From JBOGEN01 sp050743265 (GTDB lineage Bacteria > Actinomycetota > Actinomycetes > JBOGEN01), in contig JBOGEN010000032.1 of NCBI GenBank assembly GCA_050743265.1, positions 1 to 38,446 of the forward strand: DNA of 38,446 bases, in the 5' to 3' direction. A program made the position numbers and the translations under genes. Positions 13,994 to 22,223 of this stretch are shown here, piece after piece. Below the pieces are notes generated by a model. It did no database searches. It was not told where the DNA came from and saw only the letters and a list, made by a program, of their open reading frames with translations. Within the stretch, counting starts at the first letter, position 1, and the number at the start of each line of letters is the position of its first letter.

Positions 13994-15883
13994 GTGACGA
14001 AGGCGGATCCCGGGTTCGAGCAGTTGCTGCAGTTCCTCAAGGAGAACCGCGGCTTCGACTTCACCGGGTACAAGCGGGCCAGCCTGATGCGCCGCATGGG
14101 GCGGGCGATGCAGGCGGCCGGCGTGGAGACGTACGCGGACTACGAGGACTACCTCGAGCTGCACCCCGAGGCGTTCACGACGCTGTTCAACACGATCCTC
14201 ATCAACGTGACGAGCTTCTTCCGCGACGCCGAGGCCTGGCAGGCGCTTCGCGACGAGATCGTCCCGGCCGTGCTGCGTGACCGCCCGACCGGGCCGATCC
14301 GGGTCTGGAGCGCGGGCTGTGCCTCGGGCGAGGAGCCGTACAGCCTCGCGATCCTGCTCGCCGACCTCCTCGGCGCGGACGAGTTCCGTGACCGGGTCAA
14401 GATCTACGCGACCGACGTGGACGAGGAGGCGCTCGCCCAGGCGCGCCTCGGCACGTACGAGTCCCGCCAGCTGACGGGCCTGTCCCCGCAGCAGGTGGAC
14501 GGCTACTTCGAGCAGGTCAACGGGGCGTACGTGTTCCGCAAGGACCTGCGCCGCTGCGTGATCTTCGGGCGCAACGACCTCGTGCAGGACGCGCCGATCT
14601 CCCGGATCGACCTGCTCGCCTGCCGCAACACCCTCATGTACTTCAACGCCGAGGAGCAGGGCCGCATCCTGCGCCGCCTGCACTTCGCGGCGAACCCGCG
14701 CGGCGTGCTGTTCCTCGGAAAGGCCGAGATCCTGCTGACCCAGGACGCCATCTTCGAGCCCCTCGACCTCAAGCGGCGCTTCTTCCGCAAGGTGCTCGGG
14801 GCTCGGCAGCAGCCGGGAGTCCCTCCCGGTGCTGCGGGGCAGCCGAGGACGCCGCCCTTCTCCGGCGCGCAGCACGTCCGCGAGGCGGCGCTGGTGAGCA
14901 GCCCCGTCGCCCAGGTCGTCATCGACCGCGACGGCAAGGTCGCGTTGGTCAACCAGCGCGCGGAGTCCCTGTTCGGGGTGAGCGCCCGGGACGCCGGCAG
15001 GACGTTCCAGGACCTCGAGCTGTCGTACCGGCCGGTCGAGCTGCGTCCGTTCATCACCGAGGCGATGACGGAGCGCCGCCCGGTGTGGGTGCGCGGCGCC
15101 GAGCTGGCGCGCCCCAGCGGCGAGATCATCCACCTCGACGTCCAGCTGCTCCCTCTGATCGACCCCGGTGGTGTCCCGCTCGGGGTCTCGGTCTTCTTCA
15201 ACGACGTGAGCCGGTACCAGCGGCTCCAGGAGGAGCTCGAGTACGCCAACCGGCAGCTCGAGACGGCCTACGAGGAGCTGCAGTCGACGAACGAGGAGCT
15301 GGAGACGACGAACGAGGAGCTCCAGTCCACCGTCGAGGAGCTCGAGACGACGAACGAGGAGCTCCAGTCCACGAACGAGGAGCTGGAGACGATGAACGAG
15401 GAGCTCCAGTCGATGAACGACGAGCTCCAGTCGAGCAACGACGAGCTGAGGGTGCGCACGTCCGAGATCAGCGACCTCAACGGGTTCATGGAGTCGATCC
15501 TCGCCAGCATGCGGGGCGCGGTCGCCGTGGTGAACCGCAACCTCGAGATCCAGGTGTGGAACCAGCAGGCCGAGGAGATGTGGGGGCTGCGGCCGGACGA
15601 GGCCGTCGGCCAGCACCTGCTCAACCTCGACATCGGTCTGCCCGTGGAGCGGGTACGCCCGCTCGTGTGGAGGATGCTCGGTGACGAGTCCGGGCCGGAG
15701 AGGCGCACGTCCGCGAGCGCCGACGGCTCCGCAGACGGCGACTGGGACACGATGGAGCTGGAGTCCATCAACCGGCGCGGACGCCCCATTCGCGTCCGGG
15801 TGCGCGCGAGCCCGCTCCAGGGCGCGAACCACACGGTGACGGGTGCGATCCTCGTCATCGACCAGGTGCCCGAGCCGGGCTAG
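13994..15883 (+). CDS. CheR-type methyltransferase fused to PAS, coiled coil and second PAS
   Basis: 629 aa. Residues 1-270 are CheR: an N-terminal helical part (FDFTGYKRASLMRRMGRA), the SAM-binding motif VWSAGCASGEEPYS near residue 104, and CRNTLMYF near residue 210. A PAS domain follows (about 292-410), then an extremely regular heptad coiled coil (about 414-495) built from near-identical NEELQST/NEELETT units, then a second PAS domain (about 497-625). There is no kinase domain. It transfers a methyl group to a glutamate of an unidentified partner; the PAS domains suggest sensing or dimer control. GTG start with GGAGGG upstream. It forms a unit with cheB. Confidence 0.92.
   Translation: MTKADPGFEQLLQFLKENRGFDFTGYKRASLMRRMGRAMQAAGVETYADYEDYLELHPEAFTTLFNTILINVTSFFRDAEAWQALRDEIVPAVLRDRPTGPIRVWSAGCASGEEPYSLAILLADLLGADEFRDRVKIYATDVDEEALAQARLGTYESRQLTGLSPQQVDGYFEQVNGAYVFRKDLRRCVIFGRNDLVQDAPISRIDLLACRNTLMYFNAEEQGRILRRLHFAANPRGVLFLGKAEILLTQDAIFEPLDLKRRFFRKVLGARQQPGVPPGAAGQPRTPPFSGAQHVREAALVSSPVAQVVIDRDGKVALVNQRAESLFGVSARDAGRTFQDLELSYRPVELRPFITEAMTERRPVWVRGAELARPSGEIIHLDVQLLPLIDPGGVPLGVSVFFNDVSRYQRLQEELEYANRQLETAYEELQSTNEELETTNEELQSTVEELETTNEELQSTNEELETMNEELQSMNDELQSSNDELRVRTSEISDLNGFMESILASMRGAVAVVNRNLEIQVWNQQAEEMWGLRPDEAVGQHLLNLDIGLPVERVRPLVWRMLGDESGPERRTSASADGSADGDWDTMELESINRRGRPIRVRVRASPLQGANHTVTGAILVIDQVPEPG
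15272..15439 (+). repeat. eight 21-bp repeats encoding heptads of the CheR-PAS coiled coil
   Basis: Eight consecutive 21-bp units, each beginning GAGGAGCT or GACGAGCT, encode seven residues each of the EELQSTN / EELETTN type. Sequence identity at the DNA level suggests recent expansion or homogenisation. Confidence 0.9.
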
Positions 15884-15898
15884 GGGCCCGAGCCGGGC
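15868..15898. repeat. direct repeat flanking the CheR stop codon; tandem hairpins
   Basis: GCCCGAGCCGGGC occurs at 15868-15880 and 15886-15898, with the stop TAG between. Each copy is itself a 5-bp stem with a 3-nt loop, so the pair may also terminate transcription between the convergent genes. Confidence 0.55.
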
Positions 15899-15904
15899 CG
15901 AGCG

Positions 15905-17047
15905 TCAGGGAGCCTTGGGCTCCTCGACGCGCAGGGTGTCGAGCAGGAGGTCCGCCTCGAGGTGATCGGCGGCCCGCTTGCGGGCGACGTTCAGCACGGT
16001 CGCGCATCCCTGCGCCAGCATCGTGACGAGCGAGGACTCGTCCGGGTCGATCGCGTTCTCCGGCCCCCACACGGCGAGCACCCCGTACGCGCCGTCGGCA
16101 TGCTCGACGGTGGCCGTGATCACCGACCCGAGCCCGGCCCGGTGCGCCCGGCGGCCGAAGCGGGGCCAGCGGCTGTCCAGCTCGAGCCGCCTGCTGGTCG
16201 TCCCCCGGCCGGTGTTCGCGGTGTCCACACACGGCCCCTCGTCCAGCTCGCTCTGCCGCGCCTCCATCTCGCGACCGAGGTCGGACGTCGCGGTCACGCC
16301 TGCGGCCTCCAGGCCGGACGCCAGCGACAGGGTCGCGCAGGTCGCCCCCGGGACTGCCTGGACAGTCTCGTCAAGCGCGGCGGAGATCAGGGACGGCACG
16401 TCGTCACGGGTGAGCGGGAGCCCCATCATCGCGAGCAGGCCGTGCGCTGCGCGGACGACGACGTCCCCGGCGTGCTCCGAGCGGACGCCGCTGACGAGGA
16501 CGCAGCGAGCCGTCCACCCGTCGAGCGCGGACGTGCGCGGGGTGATGACGATGTGGGCGGTGCACGGCTCCCCATGGCGGGGCTGCAGGGTGGTGTCGAC
16601 CCGCCGCTCGTCCGCTCCCGCGATGATGTCGTGCCACGCGGTACGGAACCGCGAGCGGTCCGGCAGGGCGACGTACGTCGAGAGCGGCTTGCCGGCGAGC
16701 AGCGAGCGCGGGACGCCGAGGATCTCCCCCGACCGCCGGTTGGCGTGCAGGATCGACCCGGACGAGTCCAGCAGGCAGACGGCGATTGGCAGGCCGTCGA
16801 GCACGTGCAGGGTCCATGGGCCGGGGTCCCGCAGCCGCTCACGCAGGTGGCGCACCTCGGCCTGCTGCGCCCGCAGCTCCTCGTCGACCACCCGGAGCTC
16901 CTCGCGGCACACCTCGAGCTCCTCGACGGCCGCCTGGAGGTCGTCGGCGTACGACCTGTCGTCCGGGCGGCTCGTCAGCTGCTCGATGAGCCGTTCGAGC
17001 CGGTCTGCCTCGTCCCCGAAGGGCCCGCGGCCTTGCGCCTCCGTCAC
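15905..17047 (-). CDS. coiled coil-PAS-GAF signalling protein
   Basis: 380 aa from GTG 17047, whose GTGA overlaps the stop of the upstream SpoIIE gene, indicating translational coupling. Residues about 30-75 are a coiled coil (EELEVCREELRVVDEEL), similar in kind to that in the CheR-PAS protein. A PAS domain follows (about 85-195, with AVCLLDSSGSILHANRRSGEILG). The C-terminal GAF domain is of the type found in GAF-ANTAR proteins (DEGPCVDT, then DSRWPRFGRRA), but no ANTAR RNA-binding domain follows; the protein ends about 25 residues after the GAF. It has no catalytic domain, so it is probably a sensory or scaffolding partner. Ligand unknown. Confidence 0.82.
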   Translation of the reverse strand: MTEAQGRGPFGDEADRLERLIEQLTSRPDDRSYADDLQAAVEELEVCREELRVVDEELRAQQAEVRHLRERLRDPGPWTLHVLDGLPIAVCLLDSSGSILHANRRSGEILGVPRSLLAGKPLSTYVALPDRSRFRTAWHDIIAGADERRVDTTLQPRHGEPCTAHIVITPRTSALDGWTARCVLVSGVRSEHAGDVVVRAAHGLLAMMGLPLTRDDVPSLISAALDETVQAVPGATCATLSLASGLEAAGVTATSDLGREMEARQSELDEGPCVDTANTGRGTTSRRLELDSRWPRFGRRAHRAGLGSVITATVEHADGAYGVLAVWGPENAIDPDESSLVTMLAQGCATVLNVARKRAADHLEADLLLDTLRVEEPKAP

Positions 17048-19133
17048 CACGGCAATCCCCTGTTCGCGCTGGGTGCCTTCTCGGCTGCGGTCCCGTCCGC
17101 TGTGATCGCGGTCGTGACCTCGAACCACACTGCCTTACCGTCCTCCGTGGGCCGGCTTCCCCACCGGTCGGCGAGGGCCGACACGATCGCGAGGCCGCGG
17201 CCGCTGTCCGCCGTCGGCTGCGGACGGCTGACCCAGACCGCGCCCCTCCCGCTGTCGTACACCTCGCAGGCCACCCTGTCACCAAGCCGGACGAGGCGAA
17301 CCGTGATAGGCCCGGCCGTGTGCTGCAGCGCGTTCGTCACCAGCTCGGAGAGGAGGATCTTGAGGACGTCCAGCTCGGCCTCCAGATGCCAGACGTCCGC
17401 GAGGACCTGGGCGTGGTCACGCGCCTCCCGGACGACCCGTGGCTCCGGGGAGAGGACGAGCTCGGACACCGACGTCCCGTGCGTACCCGCGGGGCTCGCC
17501 AACACGAGGGCCACGTCGTCGGGTCCGGCGCCGGGGGATACCAGGTCGCCGAGCAGGGCGTCGCACCGTTCGGACAGCGCCCCCGACGTGGCTGAGAGCG
17601 CGCGGCGAAGCAGGCGGAGCCGCGCGTCCACGCCCACGTCCCGGCGCTCCACGAGCCCGTCGGTGAACAGCGCGAGCACGCTGCCCGCGGGCGCGTGGAA
17701 GGTCCGCTGCTCCTCCACCGCGTGCCCGGTCCCCAACGGGGGCTCGACGGGCAGGTCGAGCATCTCCGCGGGCTGGCCCGGGCGCATGAGCATCGGGGGC
17801 AGGTGGCCCGCCGACGCCACGTCCAGCACTTCGGCCGTGGGGTCGTACGTCGCGTACAGGCACGTCGCGAACGGGGCGAGGTCGAGGTCGTCGACGACGG
17901 CCTCGAGCTGGGCCAGAGGTCGCGTGGCGAGGGTTCGGGCATGGCGAGCGTGCGGACGGCGGTGCGGATCTGGCCCATCATGGCCGCCGCGCGGACCCCG
18001 CGCCCCATCACGTCGCCGATCACGAACGCCACGCGACCAGCGGGTCCCGGGATGACGTCGAACCAGTCGCCGCCGACGGACGCGGCCCCGCTGCTCGCGC
18101 GATAGCGCCAGCAGACCTCGGCGGCCGGCGTGGGGACGGGTACATGTGGGAGAAGGGACTGCTGCAGCTCCAGGGCCGTCCGGCGCTGGGCGTCGTACGT
18201 CCGCGCGTGGTCGAGCCCGGTGGCGACGCGGACCGCGATCTCCTCGAGCAGGCCGAGGTCGTGCTCCCCGTACGCGGCCCGCCCCCGCTCGGCGTACACC
18301 GACAGCGCGCCGACGATCGTCCCGGCCGAGCGCAGCGGCACGCACAGCACCGAGTGCACCCCCCCGCTCTCCAGGGACTCCCGGTGCCCGGTCGTCCGCG
18401 CCACGCGGCCCAGCCTGTCCGTCGGCAACAGCGTGAACAGGCGCGCGCGGCCGGTTCGCATGACCTCGGCCGCGACCTGGGAGGGCTGAACCGAGGGTGG
18501 TGCGGTGACCAGCGGGTCGCCGGCTCGCGGCAGCAGGTCGACGACCACGGAGTCGGCGAGGGCGGGCGCGAGGACCTTGACGACCTCGTCGAGCGTGGAG
18601 TCCTCGTCGAGGGTCGTCCCGATGGTCAGCCCGGCCTCGAGGACCAGGGACGTCCGCGCGCGGGACGCGCCCACCTCGCGGTCCGCGAGCAGCTGAGTCG
18701 TGACGTCGTCGAGCACGACGCCGAGCACACCGCCGTCGGCGCCGTCCTGGATGCGGAACGCGGTGAGCGACCAGGTGCGCCAGGGGCTCTCGCCGGGCGG
18801 GTCGAGGAACCTGCGCCCGACCACGGGCACGCCGTCCCGGATCACCGCACGCAACAGGGTGGTGACCTCGGCGCTCGCCAGCGCCGGGGCCAGCGCGCCG
18901 AGGGGGTAGCCCGCCACGCCGTCGCTCTGGTCGAAGACCAGTCGGGTGAACCTGTCGTTCGCGGCGACGAGGCACAGCTCGGTGTCGACGCTCGCCATGG
19001 CGAGGGGAGCCGCGTCGGGGAGAGCGCCGAGCCCCCGCGTGCCGGTACGACGGTGACGGGGCGGCTCGCGGGTGCCCGGCGGCTGCCCTGGGAATGCGTC
19101 CACGAGGCTCCTCGACCCAGCGAAGCGCGTCAC
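17044..19133 (-). pseudogene. PAS-GAF-SpoIIE phosphatase-HATPase protein, interrupted by a one-base frameshift
   Basis: Joined across the shift the product is about 696 aa: PAS (about 40-160), GAF (about 175-330), PP2C/SpoIIE phosphatase (about 345-560) and a C-terminal RsbW-like ATPase (about 580-690, with LSELVTNALQH and SGRGLAIV). Phosphatase metal-ligand motifs are present on both sides: GGDWFDV and GDVMGRG before the break, FTDGLVERR and PDDVALV after. The frame changes at about 17916-17918. Coding reads to VRTLAMPEPSPRDL in one frame, then AQLEAVVDDLDLAPF in another, as if one base of CTCCTGGCC were lost. This may be a sequencing error or a real inactivation. Such proteins act on anti-sigma-factor antagonists. 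The GTG start at 19133 is tentative. Confidence 0.8.
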
Positions 19134-19136
19134 CGG

Positions 19137-19152
19137 ACCGTACCCGTACGGT
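19137..19152. promoter_or_regulatory. perfect inverted repeat upstream of the SpoIIE gene
   Basis: ACCGTAC, 2 bp, GTACGGT. It lies 4 bp before the presumed GTG start and includes TACGGT sequences that resemble a -10. Candidate operator for the SpoIIE-PAS/GAF pair, possibly also affecting the divergent pentapeptide gene. Confidence 0.35.
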
Positions 19153-19296
19153 CACTCGTGGCGACCGCCACCCCGGGGCGCTCCCTGTAGCTTGCCGGTC
19201 CTGGTGGGGGACGTCATCTGTCAGTTTTGCTACCCCTGTTCATGCCCCTCCGGGGGTCACGTATGCCCCCCTGCGCGCAGGCCCGGAGGATCGGCG

Positions 19297-19905
19297 ATGA
19301 CCGACGAGACGCCACCACCCCGACACGAGGACGAGGAGATCCGCGGCGCCGACCTGTACGGCGAGGAGATCCGCGGCGCCCGGTTCACCCGCTGCCGGTT
19401 CGTCGACGTCGACCTCACCGAGTGCTCCACCCAGGGCACGGTCTTCGAGGACTGCACCTTCAGCGGCGTGCGGTTCAACGTCTCCCGGCACACTGCCACG
19501 GCGTTCCTGACCTGCACGTTCCGTGACTGCCGGCTCTTCGGCGCGACGCTGGACGGCTGCAAGCTCACCGGGTCCACGTTCGTGGGCTGCACGCTGCGCC
19601 CACTCACGGTCCGTGGCGGCGACTGGTCGTACGTCGCCCTGCGGGCCGCCGACCTGTCCGGCGTCGACCTGTCCGGGGTCCGGCTGCGCGAGTCCGACCT
19701 GTCGGCCTCCGACCTCACGCGGACGGTGCTCGCCGGGTGCGACCTGTCGAACGCTCGCCTGGCCGGAGCCACCCTGCGCGAGGCGGACCTGCGCGGCGCG
19801 AACCTCGAGGGCGTCGCCCTCGCCGAGGTCACGTTCGACGGCACCCGGATGGACGTCGACCAGGCGCTGCTCGTCGCGCTCGCGCATGGGGTGGTCGTCG
19901 GCTGA
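19297..19905 (+). CDS. pentapeptide-repeat protein
   Basis: 202 aa. Most of residues 15-190 follow the A(D/N)LXX pentapeptide pattern: early units are degenerate (GARFTRCRFVDVDLTEC), later ones canonical (AADLSGVDLSGV, EADLRGANLEG). These fold into a right-handed quadrilateral beta-helix. Known members protect gyrase (Qnr, MfpA) or have unknown roles; nothing here points to gyrase. A 19-bp DNA repeat (19332-19350 and 19362-19380) encodes two EEIRGA units. Start ATG 19297 has GGAGGA 6 nt upstream. It is divergent from the SpoIIE gene; the 163-bp gap contains small GC hairpins but no gene I can support. Confidence 0.87.
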   Translation: MTDETPPPRHEDEEIRGADLYGEEIRGARFTRCRFVDVDLTECSTQGTVFEDCTFSGVRFNVSRHTATAFLTCTFRDCRLFGATLDGCKLTGSTFVGCTLRPLTVRGGDWSYVALRAADLSGVDLSGVRLRESDLSASDLTRTVLAGCDLSNARLAGATLREADLRGANLEGVALAEVTFDGTRMDVDQALLVALAHGVVVG

Positions 19906-20020
19906 GCCCGCCGGGCGAGCGCGCGCGCTCGAGCCAGTCGCTAGTCCCGTCTAGGTGCCTCTAGGGCCACGGGTAGAGAGCCATAGAGGAGGGCATGCGG
20001 GACGCCGGCGAGCCGAGGCG

Positions 20021-20026
20021 TACGCT
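20021..20026 (+). promoter_or_regulatory. candidate -10 element (TACGCT) of the riboswitch transcript
   Basis: TACGCT would start transcription near 20033, about 10 nt before the TPP aptamer. Upstream, three CTAG tetramers at 19941, 19951 and 19961 are spaced exactly 10 bp apart. Confidence 0.4.
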
Positions 20027-20042
20027 CGGGCATACCACATCC

Positions 20043-20138
20043 AGACATCGCGGGAGCTCGGGACGACCGGGCTGAGAGGGCGCCTACGGGCCGCCGACCG
20101 CCTGAACCTGACCGGGTAATGCCGGCGTAGGGAGTGCC
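20043..20138 (+). ncRNA. TPP riboswitch (THI element)
   Basis: The thiamine-pyrophosphate aptamer signature is clear: CTGAGA at 20072-20077, CCTGAACCTGA from 20101, and TAATGCCGGCGTAGGGA at 20117-20133, with helix P5 (CCGG/CCGG) closing the conserved TAATG. P2 can pair GCGG with CCGC, and P3 CTCGG with CCGGG. P1 is weak by eye, so the outer ends are approximate. The AGGGAG at the aptamer 3' edge (20129-20134) is also the only ribosome binding site for the ATG at 20144. Ligand binding should therefore mask translation initiation directly. Confidence 0.93.
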
Positions 20139-20143
20139 GTGAG

Positions 20144-21484
20144 ATGACGGCGACCGTCGACCAGCACAGCCGAACCACACCCGAGCGTCCCGAGGCCTCG
20201 TACACCCTCGACTTCACGCCCCCGCGGCCGCTGGGCCTGTTCGACCAGGTCACGCTGTGGGGCAACCTCGGCATCAGCCTGTTCGGCCCGGTCACTGGCG
20301 CGTTCGTCGCCGCGACGACCGGGTCGATCGCGTCCGGGCTGCTCGCCACGTTCGTCGGGTGCCTGCTGGGTGCCCTGGTGCTCGGGGGCTCGGCCGTGTT
20401 CGGTGCCTCCACCGGGGCGCCCGCGATGGCGTGCATGCGCGGCCTGTTCGGGAGGCGCGGCTCGTACGTGCCGACCGCGCTCAACATCGCCCAGAACGTC
20501 GGCTGGGCGACCATGGAGATCATCCTCATCGCCGAGGCGGCCGCCGCCGTGGTGGGCGAGACGTGGCGGCCGGTCTTCGCCGTCGGCGCAGGCTTCGTCG
20601 CGACGGTGATGGCCGTGCGCCCGCTCGGGTCGGTCCGCACCCTGCGCCGGTACATGGTGTGGGCGGTGCTCGCGGCCTCGCTCTACCTTTACGTCGCGGT
20701 GCTGCGTGAACCGATGCCGGGCTTCACCGAGGGTGGCTTCAGCGGCTTCTGGCCGTCGGTCGACCTCGCCGTCGCCGTCGTGGTGTCGTTCGCGCCGCTG
20801 GCCGCGGACTACAGCCGCCACTCCCGTACGCCGGCGGCGGCGTTCGGCGGCGCCGCGCTCGGCTACGGCACGGCCGCGCTCGCGTACATCTCGCTGGGCG
20901 TGCTCGCGGTGTACGCGCTCGGGACCGACGGCGAGCACGTGGTCACCGCCTTGGTGGCCCTGCCCGCGGGCGCGCTGGCGCTGCTCGTCCTGCTCGTCGA
21001 CGAGGTGGACGAGGCCTTCGCCAACATCTACTCCACGACGATGTCGACGCAGAACATCGCACCGCGCGTCGACCGTCGGGGCGTCTCCGTCGCCATCGGC
21101 GCCCTCGCCACGGTGCTCGCGCTCACGATCGACCTGCGCGGGTACGAGAGCTTCCTGTACCTGCTGGGGTCGGTGTTCGTGCCGCTGTTCGCGGTGGCGA
21201 TCGTGGACTTCCTCGTGGTCAGGCGCGGCCGCTGGGACCTCTCCCCCTCCAGCCGGCTGCGGGTCCGCCCGGTGCTGGGCTGGCTGGCGGGCTTCGTCGC
21301 GTACCAGGTGGTGAACCCCGGAACCGTCCCGGGCTGGTCGGACGCGTGGACGGCGCTGCGGGACGCGGCCGGCCTCACCCCGCCCGCGTGGCTCGGTGCG
21401 TCGGTCGCGTCGCTGGCCGTGGCCGTCCTGGCGACCCTCGTGCTCGCGCTGCCCACCCTGGTGCGTCAGCGCCGCCGGGTCTGA
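20144..21484 (+). CDS. NCS1-family permease under TPP control, probable hydroxymethylpyrimidine or thiamine-precursor transporter (CytX-like)
   Basis: 446 aa with about 12 hydrophobic segments and the purine-cytosine permease (NCS1) signature: an N-terminal RPLGLFDQVTLWGNLGISLFGPV motif region and ALNIAQNVGWATME in the third helix. The TPP riboswitch directly in front indicates uptake of a thiamine precursor, most likely hydroxymethylpyrimidine as proposed for CytX; this is inference from regulation. No thi biosynthesis gene lies nearby. Its 3' end overlaps the convergent YdeI-like gene by 19 bp. Confidence 0.88.
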   Translation: MTATVDQHSRTTPERPEASYTLDFTPPRPLGLFDQVTLWGNLGISLFGPVTGAFVAATTGSIASGLLATFVGCLLGALVLGGSAVFGASTGAPAMACMRGLFGRRGSYVPTALNIAQNVGWATMEIILIAEAAAAVVGETWRPVFAVGAGFVATVMAVRPLGSVRTLRRYMVWAVLAASLYLYVAVLREPMPGFTEGGFSGFWPSVDLAVAVVVSFAPLAADYSRHSRTPAAAFGGAALGYGTAALAYISLGVLAVYALGTDGEHVVTALVALPAGALALLVLLVDEVDEAFANIYSTTMSTQNIAPRVDRRGVSVAIGALATVLALTIDLRGYESFLYLLGSVFVPLFAVAIVDFLVVRRGRWDLSPSSRLRVRPVLGWLAGFVAYQVVNPGTVPGWSDAWTALRDAAGLTPPAWLGASVASLAVAVLATLVLALPTLVRQRRRV

Positions 21485-22092
21485 CGTTCCGGCCGCGGGT
21501 GGGGAGTCTCCCCGCGGGCGAGCATCTCGACGAACGTCGCGATGCGCCGGGCACGGGTCTCCGGCCTCTTCGCGCCCTCCACCCGGTAGAGCACGGCGTA
21601 CCGGTTGGTGCTGTCGAGGGTCGCGAAGGTCTCCGCGGCCGCCGGTTCGGCGTCCAGGGCGGCGCGTAGGTCGTCGGGCACGGTGATGGTGCTCGGGCTG
21701 GCGTACGCGGCGTCCCAGCGCCCGTCGGCCTTGGCCTTCTCGACCTCGGCCAGCCCGGCGGGGCGCATCCGCCCCGCGGCCCGGAGCGCCTCCACGCGGC
21801 CCACGTTGATCTGCGACCACCGGCTGCGCGGCCTGCGCGGCGTGTACCGCTGCAGGAAGTGGGTGTCGTCGTAGCTGACGCGCTGCCCGTCGATCCAGCC
21901 GAAGCACAGCGCGACGTCGAGTGCGTCGGAGAGCGTCACCGAGTCGAGGCCGCTGCCCCTCTTGGCCATCTTGACCCAGACGCCGCGGTCGACCTGGTGC
22001 GCGTCCAGCCAGGACTCCAGGTCGTCCGCGGACGCGAAGGGCAGCACCGGCAGCCCGTCCCTGGTCTCCTGCGCGGTCCTCTTCGCCGCCAC
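21466..22092 (-). CDS. YdeI/OmpD-associated family protein
   Basis: 208 aa. The family pattern is clear: an N-terminal LPFASADDLESWLDAH region, GVWVKMAKRGSG, then ALDVALCFGWIDGQ and YTPRRPRSRWSQINVGRVE, and a C-terminal helical part ending in basic residues. Members are soluble proteins of unclear function, associated in some bacteria with resistance to peptides or bacteriocins; that role is not established here. Starts at GTG 22092 with GGAGG only 4 nt upstream. The 3' end overlaps the transporter gene on the other strand. Confidence 0.85.
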   Translation of the reverse strand: MAAKRTAQETRDGLPVLPFASADDLESWLDAHQVDRGVWVKMAKRGSGLDSVTLSDALDVALCFGWIDGQRVSYDDTHFLQRYTPRRPRSRWSQINVGRVEALRAAGRMRPAGLAEVEKAKADGRWDAAYASPSTITVPDDLRAALDAEPAAAETFATLDSTNRYAVLYRVEGAKRPETRARRIATFVEMLARGETPHPRPERQTRRR

Positions 22093-22223
22093 CGGACCTC
22101 CTCGGTCGCCGTCACGCGGGGCGTACGCCGTCAGTACACCGGACCCGGCCGCCCCCGCACAGGGGCCGGCACCGTCCCGGGCGTCCCTGCGCGGCGGAGC
22201 GCAACGGGTGCCAGCATGGGCGT

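Noticed and set aside
13082..15832. 916-codon open frame on the minus strand across cheB and cheR
   Set aside because: It is antisense to two genes with clear catalytic motifs. Its composition (Arg, Val, Leu, repeated RRLELLV) mirrors the complement of the coiled-coil repeats. Long antisense frames are expected at this GC content.
19156..19296. Structured leader or riboswitch before the pentapeptide gene
   Set aside because: Only short GC hairpins (CCCC/GGGG and a CTGCGCGCAG palindrome) are present, with no match to a known class.
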